Below are positions 56,192-64,000 of a DNA stretch of 64,000 bases, in pieces. Under the pieces are notes generated by a model. That model did no database searches, was not told the DNA's origin, and worked only from the letters and a program-made list of their open reading frames with translations. The stretch lies in assembly GCF_017316305.2 (NCBI RefSeq), contig NZ_CP147250.1, forward strand, positions 434,001 to 498,000. Direction: 5' to 3'. Position 1 is the stretch's first letter, and each line of letters starts with the position of its first letter. Position numbers and translations under genes: made by a program. This DNA comes from Enterococcus sp. DIV1094. GTDB lineage: Bacteria; Bacillota; Bacilli; Lactobacillales; Enterococcaceae.

Positions 56192-57040
56192 TTATTTCGC
56201 ATCCGCATCGACAGATTTCACGGAGCCTTCCCATTGTTCTTCGATCCATTGACGAACGTCTTCTTGGTGTAGCACTTCGATCAATTTTTTGATCTTGTCG
56301 CTGTCTTCGTCGCCTTTACGTGTCGCAATGATGTTGACATATGGTGAGTTGTCTTTTTCTAGTAATACCGCATCTTCTAACGGATTCAATCCTGCACCGT
56401 AAGCAAAGTTTGCGTTGATAGCCACTAGATCGCCTTCGTCATTTTGGTAAGTAGAAGCCAATAATGCTGGATCGATCGTATGATTGAATTTCAAGTTTTT
56501 AGGATTATCATCAATATCATCGAATGTTGCTGTTTCTAAATCAACACCGTCTTTGACTGTGACTAAACCAGCGTCTTTCAAGATCGTGATGATACGGCCC
56601 CAGTCAGATTCTGAGTTTGATGTGATGATCGTTGCGCCATCTTCTAATTCAGAAATGTCTTTGATTTTTTGTGAGTACAAGCCCATTGGTTCGATGTGGA
56701 CAGCACCTGCATTGACAAAATCGTACCCTTTTTCTTCAATTTCTTTGTTCAAGTAAGGAATGTGTTGGAAATAGTTCGCATCGATATCGCCTTCTGATAA
56801 TGCTTGGTTTGGCAAGACATAGTCGTCAAATTTGACGATCTCTAAATCAATGCCTTCGTCTTTCAAGATCGGCTTCACATGCTCTAAGATTTCCGCATGT
56901 GGCGTTGGTGATGCGCCGATTTTCAAGGTTGTATCGTCTGATGCGTTTGATGAATCACTACTGCTTCCGCCGTTTCCACATGCGGCTAATCCGACTGTCA
57001 GTAAAAGTGTTGCTGCAAATCCCAAAATTTTCTTTTTCAT
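56192..57040 (-). CDS. metQ: MetQ, methionine-binding lipoprotein
   Basis: 282 residues with lipobox LAAC (Cys 21) and a Ser/Asn-rich linker. NLPA family: KIGASPTPHAEIL, FQHIPYLNKE, NAGAVHIEPMGLYS. It is anchored to the membrane and delivers D/L-methionine to MetNI. Last gene of the operon, followed by a strong terminator. Confidence 0.93.
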   Translation of the reverse strand: MKKKILGFAATLLLTVGLAACGNGGSSSDSSNASDDTTLKIGASPTPHAEILEHVKPILKDEGIDLEIVKFDDYVLPNQALSEGDIDANYFQHIPYLNKEIEEKGYDFVNAGAVHIEPMGLYSQKIKDISELEDGATIITSNSESDWGRIITILKDAGLVTVKDGVDLETATFDDIDDNPKNLKFNHTIDPALLASTYQNDEGDLVAINANFAYGAGLNPLEDAVLLEKDNSPYVNIIATRKGDEDSDKIKKLIEVLHQEDVRQWIEEQWEGSVKSVDADAK

Positions 57041-57063
57041 ATCCTATATCCTCCTATTTCCTA

Positions 57064-57750
57064 CTATCTTTTATCTGTTTTCTTCGTTAAGAAATCCCCG
57101 ATTCCTTGAACAATAAATACGATGACTAAAATAATCAAAGTAGCGACAAAAGTCACTGTTAAATTACCACGTTGGTAACCTTCTTGCCAAGCCAAGCCAC
57201 CTAGACCGCCGGCACCGATTGCTCCTGCCATAGCAGTAAAACCGATCATTGAGATCGTGGTAACAGTCAAGCCTGAGATCAAAGCTGGCACACTTTCAGG
57301 GATCAAGACTTTCCAAATGATTTCCCAATAGCTCGCGCCCATCGCATCCGCAGCTTCTAACACGCCAGGACTGACTTCTCGAAAGGCAATTTCTACAAGC
57401 CGAGCATAAAAAGGTGCAGCGGATAAGACTAACGCTGGAATCGCTGCTTGTGCGCCTAGCATCGTTCCCACGATGGCTTTCGTAAAGGGAATGATCAAGA
57501 CCATCAAGATCATGAATGGTGTCGAACGGAAAATATTACTGATGATCGAAACGATTCCGTAAATGATCCGTGCATAAGGTTTGTTTTTACGACCGATCGA
57601 ATAAAGGATCAAGCCGAGGATCAACCCGATAAGTGTTACTAAAAACATGGAGATCAACGTCATGTATAACGTGTCCATGATGGCTTGTTGCATCGTTTCC
57701 ATGTTGATTTGGCTGAAATCAAGGTACGTTTCTGTGAAGCTTTTATCCAT
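57064..57750 (-). CDS. metI: MetI, methionine ABC permease
   Basis: 228 residues with five membrane helices. The binding-protein-dependent permease EAA loop appears as EAADAMGASYWEIIWKVLIP, which docks on MetN. Start overlaps the metN stop by 8 nt. Confidence 0.93.
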   Translation of the reverse strand: MDKSFTETYLDFSQINMETMQQAIMDTLYMTLISMFLVTLIGLILGLILYSIGRKNKPYARIIYGIVSIISNIFRSTPFMILMVLIIPFTKAIVGTMLGAQAAIPALVLSAAPFYARLVEIAFREVSPGVLEAADAMGASYWEIIWKVLIPESVPALISGLTVTTISMIGFTAMAGAIGAGGLGGLAWQEGYQRGNLTVTFVATLIILVIVFIVQGIGDFLTKKTDKR

Positions 57751-58777
57751 GATGGATCACCTCCACTCCGACGCCTTGTTCTTTAATGAAAGTTTCTGCT
57801 TGGTCCAATTCTTTTTCCTCTCCGATCATCAAGGTAGTCAGTGAACCAAACGAGCCTTCTTTCGTTTGTTTGATTTTCCCATAAACGACGTTGATATCGA
57901 CATTGTAGCGACGGATCGCTTGAGAAATCACTGGTTCGTTGGCATTCGTTTCATTGAAAGTCAATGTCACTAAACGTCCATCAGGATTTTCTTTGATCAA
58001 CTCTGCCAATAATTCCGTAGATTCAGCTTCTGGTTCGATGTCTTGTTGGACGAAGCGTTTCGTCACTTCTTGTTGTGGATGACGAAAGACGGATAGCGCA
58101 TCGCCTTCTTCAACGACTTGCCCACGTTCCATTACTGCTACCTTGTTACAGATTTTACGGATAACATTCATTTCATGCGTGATCAACACGATCGTTAAAT
58201 TCAATTTTTTGTTGATTGCCAACAATAGATCTAAAACTTCTTCTGTTGTTTGCGGGTCTAACGCACTAGTGGCTTCATCACAAAGTAAGATTTCCGGGTC
58301 ATTTGCTAACGCACGTGCAATCCCGACTCTTTGTTTTTGTCCACCGGATAATTGTGCAGGATAAGCTTGGCCTCGTCCTTCTAAACCGACTAAACGGAGC
58401 AATTCTTCTGCTCTTTCTTTCCGTTGTTGTTTCGGTACACCAGCTAATTCTAGCGGTAACTGGATATTTTCTAATACGGTACGTGACCACAACAAGTTGA
58501 AATGTTGAAAAATCATGCCGATTTTTTTACGAAAAACTCGTAATTCTTTATTTTTTAATTTGGTAATGTCCTGGTCGTTGACAATTACTTGACCATCTGT
58601 AGGTAATTCCAAGCCATTCAACAAACGGACTAAAGTACTCTTACCCGCACCGGAATAACCGACGATACCGTAAATGTCACCTTGTTCCACTTGTAGTGAA
58701 ACGTCGTTGATAGCGTGGATCGTACCATGTTTTCCGCCAAATGTTTTCTTGACATTCGTCAATTGGATCAATGACAT
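57743..58777 (-). CDS. metN: MetN, methionine ABC ATPase
   Basis: 344 residues from ATG 58777; earlier in-frame codons lie within the T-box terminator. Walker A GYSGAGKST, signature LSGGQKQRVGIA, Walker B LLCDEATSALD, and the H-loop LITHEMN. The C-terminal NIL/ACT domain (about 265-344) provides substrate trans-inhibition by methionine. Weak SD (AAAGATG). Confidence 0.93.
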   Translation of the reverse strand: MSLIQLTNVKKTFGGKHGTIHAINDVSLQVEQGDIYGIVGYSGAGKSTLVRLLNGLELPTDGQVIVNDQDITKLKNKELRVFRKKIGMIFQHFNLLWSRTVLENIQLPLELAGVPKQQRKERAEELLRLVGLEGRGQAYPAQLSGGQKQRVGIARALANDPEILLCDEATSALDPQTTEEVLDLLLAINKKLNLTIVLITHEMNVIRKICNKVAVMERGQVVEEGDALSVFRHPQQEVTKRFVQQDIEPEAESTELLAELIKENPDGRLVTLTFNETNANEPVISQAIRRYNVDINVVYGKIKQTKEGSFGSLTTLMIGEEKELDQAETFIKEQGVGVEVIHHG

Positions 58778-58814
58778 ATCGTTCACATCTTTCTTTTCTG
58801 ATTTTCTCTTAGGC

Positions 58815-59102
58815 AACAAAAAAACTTCCGTCCTTTGCGCTTAGCAAAAGGACGAAAGTTTAGACTTCCGTGTGACCACCTTGATTCGCTGCTATTTCAC
58901 AATAACAACCTCGATCAGTACTTGACTCTAGTCGCATACTGCTGTGCTATAACGGGCACTCCCGTAGTCAGTTTGCTTGCGCTCACTCACTCTGCTCTAA
59001 GACCATCTTCCATCTCATTTCCGTTACCCTTTCACAGCAAACCGGGCTCTCTTGAAACATCTGTGACATGTACTCTTCTTATCAAAGCTTTCGTTATGAT
59101 TG
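58815..59102 (-). promoter_or_regulatory. T-box leader, probably Met-specific, of metNIQ
   Basis: The minus-strand leader of about 285 nt contains AATCAAGGTGGTCACACGG, a good match to the T-box sequence, followed by the terminator TCCTTTTGC/GCAAAGGA with a T-run at 58820. Upstream is a long imperfect stem I. An uncharged tRNA would favour the antiterminator. Met specificity is inferred from the downstream genes; I could not place the AUG specifier with certainty. Confidence 0.85.
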
Positions 59103-59108
59103 TTTATG

Positions 59109-59137
59109 ATTATAGCAGTTACAAGAATCGGTGTCAA
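59109..59137 (-). promoter_or_regulatory. metNIQ promoter
   Basis: Consensus TTGACA (59132-59137), 17-nt spacer, consensus TATAAT (59109-59114) on the minus strand. Confidence 0.8.
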
Positions 59138-59161
59138 ACGTTTATTTGAACACTTTCGTTC

Positions 59162-59500
59162 TTATAATGCGTCGAATTCTGCTGCATCGACATCTTTAAA
59201 ACTCAATAACCAAGCAGTCATTTCATCTTCATCATTTAAAACTGCGATATTCTCGCTGATTTTTTCATTGACAGATGAAACTGTTCCTGACAATGGGCTT
59301 GCAAATTCAGTCACTGCTTTTTCTGCTTCTACTTCAACTAGTGCATCGCCTGCTTGATAGGATTTGCCGATTTTCGGTAAGTTAGCAAATGTGATCTCGC
59401 CTAGATCTTCTTGCGCTTCTTTTGTCAAACCTACGCAGTATTCTTTTCCATTAAATAAAATCCAAAGGTTATCTTTCTTCTTTAAGTGTTTCCCAGCCAT
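59162..59500 (-). CDS. GcvH-like lipoyl carrier protein
   Basis: 112 residues from ATG 59500; an ATG 7 codons upstream is possible but has no SD. Lipoyl domain with Lys in EVEAEKAVTEF, and the SPLSGTV segment. No other glycine cleavage gene is nearby. In Firmicutes lacking the cleavage system, GcvH-like proteins relay lipoate to 2-oxoacid dehydrogenases, so that is the likely role. Confidence 0.8.
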   Translation of the reverse strand: MAGKHLKKKDNLWILFNGKEYCVGLTKEAQEDLGEITFANLPKIGKSYQAGDALVEVEAEKAVTEFASPLSGTVSSVNEKISENIAVLNDEDEMTAWLLSFKDVDAAEFDAL

Positions 59501-59501
59501 T

Positions 59502-59858
59502 TTAATTAAATGCTCCTTCATATATTTTTTCGTTAAAACCGATTGTGACTAATTGATTGTCTTTGACGATCAATGGTCGTTTGATCAACATGCCATCTGT
59601 CGCTAACAACTGACTTGCTTCTGCGATCGATAGTTCGTCGATTTGATCTTTTAGACCAAGTTCACGATACTTCATCCCGCTTGTATTAAAGACACGGCGA
59701 AGCGCCACATCTGAATGCTTCAACCATGATTCGATCGTTTCTGCTGTCGGGGTATCTTTGACCATATCGATCGCTTGATACGCCACTTGATGATTGTCGA
59801 GCCAAGCCTTAGCTTTTCGACAAGTCGAACACTTTGGGTACTCATAAAAAGTAAACAA
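59502..59858 (-). CDS. Spx/ArsC-family protein (Spx/MgsR-like)
   Basis: 118 residues. Thioredoxin-like fold with CSTC near the N-terminus (residues 10-13), RRVFNTSG and KRPLIVKDN segments typical of Spx/MgsR/YffB proteins. Spx homologues bind RNA polymerase under thiol stress; arsenate reductase activity is less likely. Ends just before the GcvH-like gene, so co-transcribed. Confidence 0.8.
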   Translation of the reverse strand: MFTFYEYPKCSTCRKAKAWLDNHQVAYQAIDMVKDTPTAETIESWLKHSDVALRRVFNTSGMKYRELGLKDQIDELSIAEASQLLATDGMLIKRPLIVKDNQLVTIGFNEKIYEGAFN

Positions 59859-59864
59859 CTTGCG

Positions 59865-61052
59865 TTACCTCCTAGATTTTTTTACCGGTGCTTCGTTTTG
59901 ATAACGCATGGATAAAATCAATCCGATCCCGATCATATTTCCTAAGATCGATGAACCACCTTGACTGATAAATGGTAATGGAATCCCTGTTAATGGTAGT
60001 AAACCAATATTTGCGCCAATATTTTCAAAAACATGGAATAAGAGCATCATGATCAAACCACTTGCGATATACGCATAAAACTCGTTATTGGTATCGAAAC
60101 AGACACGTATCATACGATAAATCAAAATAAAATACAAGAAAATGACAAACGCGCCACCGATAAACCCAAAATTCTCACCGATGACAGTAAAAATCATATC
60201 TGATTCTCTGACTGGCACATAGATGTTGCTGACGTTGAAGCCTTTTCCGAACATCCCACCTGTTCCAATCGCTAAAATCCCTTGGGCCGGTTGGAAACTA
60301 AAGCCTGACGTATCATGAAATGGATCAAGCCATGAATCGATCCGAGCAAATTGGTAAGACTTAAACCCTACAGTATAAAGAAACTCTCTTCCTGATTCTG
60401 TCGTTACAAGAAAAATCGTGCCAGCACCGACAATAAATGCAAAAGCAAAAACCGGTCCGATGATTTTCCAAGAAATCCCAGACATCAAAAAGACGCCACC
60501 AAAAATTGCTAGAAAGACAAGCATCGTTCCGAAGTCTCGTTGTGCCATGACTAAGGTGATCACAGGGATCGAAATGATCATCAGTTTCGCAATCAGCCAA
60601 AAATCAGATTTGAGTGTCCGAACTTTGACTTGCGTGTTGTGCTTCGTTACGATCAATGCCAACATCAAAATATAGGCGATTTTCATCAGCTCGGCTGGTT
60701 GGAAAGTGACATTACCGAAGCGGAACCAGTTTTTTGAACCGGTACTTGCTGCTAAGTTCTGATCGTAAAACTTCAAAAGCAAACCCATGACCAGTAACCC
60801 TGCCCCATACAGATAAGGCGTTAATTTCCAGATCCATTTCGAGTTGATCCGCATGACGACGGCAATCGCGATTGCGCCAACGATGTACCAAATGATTTGC
60901 ATGCCCACACCTCTAGCCACTGAAGGCCCGTTTGGATCGTGTGTCAATGCAACATATAAGGATAAAATCCCAATCAAACATAATAAAAATACCGGTAGAA
61001 TGACTCCGTAATCGATACGGTTATCATTTGAAGTTTTTATTTTTTTTTCCAT
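59865..61052 (-). CDS. rodA: RodA, SEDS peptidoglycan glycosyltransferase
   Basis: 395 residues with about ten membrane helices, SEDS family. QPAELMKIAYIL (with catalytic-region Glu), RDFGTMLVF, FSFQPAQGILAIGTGGMFGKG, and GENFGFIGG are diagnostic. Polymerises lipid II with a class B PBP. Lone gene upstream of the Spx-type gene by 6 nt. Confidence 0.88.
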   Translation of the reverse strand: MEKKIKTSNDNRIDYGVILPVFLLCLIGILSLYVALTHDPNGPSVARGVGMQIIWYIVGAIAIAVVMRINSKWIWKLTPYLYGAGLLVMGLLLKFYDQNLAASTGSKNWFRFGNVTFQPAELMKIAYILMLALIVTKHNTQVKVRTLKSDFWLIAKLMIISIPVITLVMAQRDFGTMLVFLAIFGGVFLMSGISWKIIGPVFAFAFIVGAGTIFLVTTESGREFLYTVGFKSYQFARIDSWLDPFHDTSGFSFQPAQGILAIGTGGMFGKGFNVSNIYVPVRESDMIFTVIGENFGFIGGAFVIFLYFILIYRMIRVCFDTNNEFYAYIASGLIMMLLFHVFENIGANIGLLPLTGIPLPFISQGGSSILGNMIGIGLILSMRYQNEAPVKKSRR

Positions 61053-61221
61053 TTTTCATCCCTTTTCCTAAAAACCATACTGCCCTATATTATAGCTGTC
61101 TCCTTCTATAAATGAAAGCCAAAGCAAATGAGATTTGCGAAAAATTAAACTTATTCATTTCTCTTTATTCTTTCTTAAGATAAAAGCGAGAGAAGCACAA
61201 AAATGAAGGACTAAGTTCTCT

Positions 61222-62049
61222 TTATTTTTGGATTATCTTTTCCTTTTCATAAAAGTTCAGGATCTCATTCCCTACTTCTAATAGGCGTTCCGAAGTCAGA
61301 TGGGTCCGCTGGATCAAATAAAACTGCCGAGATTCAGCTAACGGTTCAACGTGTACTCCTGCTGGCACTGCTCGTTTAGATAACAAAGAACGACCAATGC
61401 CTTCTTTCAACATTGCCACAATCACTTCATTGCTTTTTACGAGCATTTTCTTTCCTTGGATATTCTTTTCTTCAAAATAACGTTGGGTGTAATGAAACAC
61501 GCCTGAAGACGTTTCTCTAACTAACCACAGTTCGCTCTTAGGATCACCTGCGACGACTAATTCATCTTCAAGCAAGGAAAATCGTTGGACGCCTGTTGTT
61601 TCTAAAGGTTTTTCGATAAAACCAAAATCAGCTTCATGTTTTGCCACTTGATCCAAACTTTCATGAGAATTTGCAAAAGCAATCGAAAAGTTGATTTTTG
61701 GAAAACGCACGAGCAATTCTTTCATCAATTGAGGCAATACATAAACAGCAAACGTATGGGAAGCAACGATTCGGCACATTTCCTCCTCATTTTTTTCATC
61801 CGCTAATTGTTGCTGCGTCTTCTCCCATTCTTCTAATAAGACCAGTGTCCGTTCATACAGTAAATCAGCTTGCTTTGTCGGCTTCATTTCCTGTCGCCCA
61901 TTGCGTTGGAAAAGCTCCACCCCTAAATCTCGTTCCAATTGTTTGATCTGATTTGACACAGCAGGTTGAGACAAATAGAGCAATTCAGCGGTTCGAGAAA
62001 AATTTCTTGTTTCATAGACGACACGAAAAGTTGTTAATAATTTAAACAT
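61222..62049 (-). CDS. LysR-type transcription regulator
   Basis: 275 residues. N-terminal winged HTH (NFSRTAELLYLSQPAVSNQIKQ, about 16-37) and a LysR substrate domain (about 90-265). Divergent from the TDT transporter and YeiH-family genes, so a probable regulator of them, as YeiE is for YeiH in E. coli (analogy only). Confidence 0.8.
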   Translation of the reverse strand: MFKLLTTFRVVYETRNFSRTAELLYLSQPAVSNQIKQLERDLGVELFQRNGRQEMKPTKQADLLYERTLVLLEEWEKTQQQLADEKNEEEMCRIVASHTFAVYVLPQLMKELLVRFPKINFSIAFANSHESLDQVAKHEADFGFIEKPLETTGVQRFSLLEDELVVAGDPKSELWLVRETSSGVFHYTQRYFEEKNIQGKKMLVKSNEVIVAMLKEGIGRSLLSKRAVPAGVHVEPLAESRQFYLIQRTHLTSERLLEVGNEILNFYEKEKIIQK

Positions 62050-62114
62050 CTAACCACTTCCATTATCTTTTTTTATAGTAACTATAATAACTATTTGATT
62101 TAAATATATCAAAA

Positions 62115-62340
62115 AGACTCTATAATGAACAGTGTAAGGAAACGGTTGTGAGACCTTCAGTTACACACACCGCACAACCTTCCAGACAGCTTACTGCAAC
62201 GATAAGGAGAAGTATCCATGCGATTTGTTTTTTCCCATTGAAAAACTTTACTATTCTTCGTAACAAGCAGTTTTCATCGTTGGCTACTTATCGTTGCAAC
62301 GAGCTTGTCTTTTATTTTTTAGCGAAAAGGAGAGTAATGT
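62115..62340 (+). promoter_or_regulatory. structured leader with tiny ORF upstream of the TDT transporter
   Basis: GGTTGTG/CACAACC forms one stem (62141-62179). GCAACGATAAG (62194-62205) and CTTATCGTTGC (about 62288-62298) form a second, long-range one. Between them, ATGCGATTTGTTTTTTCCCATTGA's coding (six residues, MRFVFSH) follows AAGGAG. TTTTATTTTTT follows the second stem. Reads like an attenuator. Confidence 0.45.
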
Positions 62341-63309
62341 ATGAAGCATTTCTTGAAGATTGTTCCGATCCCGATCTGTGGGTTGATCCTTGGATTAACT
62401 TCTTTAGGGAATCTTTTAAAAGACTATCATCTGACGCATGTAGGGAATTTCGTTGGCGCGATCGGTATGCTATTGATGCTGTTGATCATCGGCAAACTGA
62501 TCCTTTTGTTTGAACACACAAGGCAACATTTATATGACCCAATCGTCGCTTCTGTTTCGCCAACCTTTACGATGTCTTTGATGGTCATCTGCACCTATTT
62601 TATTTCTTTCAAATCAATTGCGCCTATTGTGAAGTTGATTTGGTTAGCCGCAGTGATTTTCCAAATCGTTTTGGTTCTTTACTTTAATTATCATCATGTG
62701 GTAAAAGCTGATTTGTCATTGGAAGCTATTTATCCAAGCTGGTTTATCGTGTATGTTGGTTTTGGTGTCATCACAGTAACCGCAGGAAACTTTTCTCCTA
62801 TGATTGGTAAGATTTTCTTTTGGCTTTCTTTAGCTTGTTATGTCATCTTGTTACCAGTGATCATCCACCGGATTTTCTTTATTAAAAAAATGGCACAGCC
62901 AACCTTGCCATTGATTGCGATTCTCGCAGCACCCGGTTCATTGTGCCTCACTGGTTACTTAAAAAACTTTGCAGATCCAAATCTTGCCTTAGTGGTCACA
63001 CTGTTCCTTGTTTCTCAAGTTCTTTACTTTATCGTTTTAGCTATGCTGCCACGTTTATTATTACTCGATTTTTATCCAAGTTACGCAGCATTTACTTTTC
63101 CACTGGTGATCTCTGCAACAGCAATATTTACTGCGACAGCTTATTTCCATCAATTAGGCTTTGCGACAGGGATCTTGGACGGATTGAAAGTCATCGAATG
63201 CTTGATTGCTTGCGGTATGATCGTTTACGTTTTAGGACACTATACCATCTATTTAATAAAAGAACATAGTCAACATAAACATCACCTTTCAAAGGGATTG
63301 ATAGAATAA
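62341..63309 (+). CDS. TDT-family transporter (TehA/SLAC1-like)
   Basis: 322 residues with about ten membrane helices. The start VPIPICGLILGLTSLGN and GNFVGAIG/ITVTAGNFSPM segments fit the TDT/SLAC1 family (tellurite resistance, dicarboxylate or sulfite transport). AAAAGGAGAG SD 8 nt before ATG. Likely exports an anion; a role with the YeiH-family neighbour in sulfur metabolism is possible, not proven. Confidence 0.75.
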   Translation: MKHFLKIVPIPICGLILGLTSLGNLLKDYHLTHVGNFVGAIGMLLMLLIIGKLILLFEHTRQHLYDPIVASVSPTFTMSLMVICTYFISFKSIAPIVKLIWLAAVIFQIVLVLYFNYHHVVKADLSLEAIYPSWFIVYVGFGVITVTAGNFSPMIGKIFFWLSLACYVILLPVIIHRIFFIKKMAQPTLPLIAILAAPGSLCLTGYLKNFADPNLALVVTLFLVSQVLYFIVLAMLPRLLLLDFYPSYAAFTFPLVISATAIFTATAYFHQLGFATGILDGLKVIECLIACGMIVYVLGHYTIYLIKEHSQHKHHLSKGLIE

Positions 63310-63430
63310 ACCTCCCCTTCTGTCTTTTTCGTTCGGTAAAAAGGCAGAAGTTTTTTTACATTCACTAAGAAAGGATTAAATGATACTATATTTTAGACAG
63401 ACTTCTTCTTACATGAAAGGAAACAATCAG

Positions 63431-64000
63431 ATGAATGCTTTATTAACTTATATAAAAACGTTGAAAAAATTTGGTGCCCGGAAAATTCTACCTGGCCTCC
63501 TACTCGCCTTTTCTGTCGCCGTCATCAGTCGGCTACTAGCGCCCTTCGTCCCTCATCTCGGTGCCGGGACAGTTGCGATTTTACTTGGTATCATTTTAGG
63601 AAACACACTTTTCAAGCAACCTAAACTTGCGGTTGGGACAAAATTTGCGGAAAGTAAACTATTGGAATGTTCCGTTTTCTTACTTGGTGCGACTGTCACG
63701 ATCCAAACCATCGCACAAATTGGTATCAAAGGTGTTACTTTTGTACTTCTACAAATGACCGTTACGATTATCGGTGCTTATTTTATCGGTAAGAAATTAT
63801 TGTTTAGTGACACCTTCTCCTTGATGATGGCTGGCGGAAACGCCATTTGTGGTTCTTCAGCCATTGCCTCGATTGCTCCCGTAATCCATGCCGATGATGA
63901 AGAAAAAGGTCAAGTCATCACATTAGTCAATCTGCTCGGAACAGTGATGATGTTAACACTTCCTTTCTTAGGCCTACAATTATTCGGTGGTAATTTGATT
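63431..64000 (+). CDS. YeiH/UPF0324-family membrane protein (partial)
   Basis: N-terminal 190 codons, cut by the window end. GAAAGGA SD before ATG 63431. [30 protein letters not shown] and [18 protein letters not shown] (with its conserved Gly/Cys) match the YeiH/Cons_hypoth698 family, which are putative sulfonate or sulfate-related exporters with about ten helices. Confidence 0.8.
   Translation, partial: MNALLTYIKTLKKFGARKILPGLLLAFSVAVISRLLAPFVPHLGAGTVAILLGIILGNTLFKQPKLAVGTKFAESKLLECSVFLLGATVTIQTIAQIGIKGVTFVLLQMTVTIIGAYFIGKKLLFSDTFSLMMAGGNAICGSSAIASIAPVIHADDEEKGQVITLVNLLGTVMMLTLPFLGLQLFGGNLI

Overview
The window looks like the chromosome of a low-GC Gram-positive coccus, most likely an Enterococcus of the E. 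faecium group. This rests on the sufCDSUB order, a methionine T-box ahead of metNIQ, an ArpU-type phage regulator, an ISL3-family element and general protein similarity. It is inference from gene content; no 16S gene is present.

Left end (1-8.6 kb): an AT-rich accessory tract of short, mostly exported or membrane-associated products (small membrane protein, two secreted proteins, a lipoprotein, a 48-residue basic peptide) separated by many hairpin terminators. It holds three copies of an apparently undescribed module: a roughly 70-nt plus-strand RNA gene lying head-on against a minus-strand transcript that carries a G-rich SD-like site and a very short hydrophobic ORF. It also has a tRNA-like gene with an abnormal anticodon arm, and an ISL3-family element that inserted into another copy of itself; both 8-bp target duplications are still readable.

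Middle (8.6-50.7 kb): a Listeria A118-like siphovirus prophage. From the right, integrase, ImmA/IrrE-type protease and CI-like repressor read rightward. Cro-like, antirepressor, replication/recombination, ArpU, packaging, head, tail, baseplate, holin and endolysin genes read leftward. Cargo includes a Shedu-type nuclease and a DUF3800 protein beyond the endolysin, a parallel beta-helix protein and a GNAT acetyltransferase with their own promoters, and a second, stand-alone amidase upstream of the terminase. Two phage genes carry in-frame stops (YopX family; an FtsK-gamma-like ORF). The lysogeny switch appears to use face-to-face promoters.

Right end (50.8-64 kb): core chromosome. sufCDSUB (Fe-S cluster assembly), metNIQ (methionine uptake, T-box controlled), a GcvH-like lipoyl protein, an Spx/ArsC-family protein and RodA are all on the minus strand. 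A LysR regulator diverges from a TDT-family transporter that has a structured leader with a tiny ORF, followed by a YeiH-family membrane protein cut by the window edge.

The integrase ends about 85 bp from the 3' end of sufB, so the right prophage junction is probably there. No matching left attachment core was found by eye, so the left prophage boundary is uncertain.
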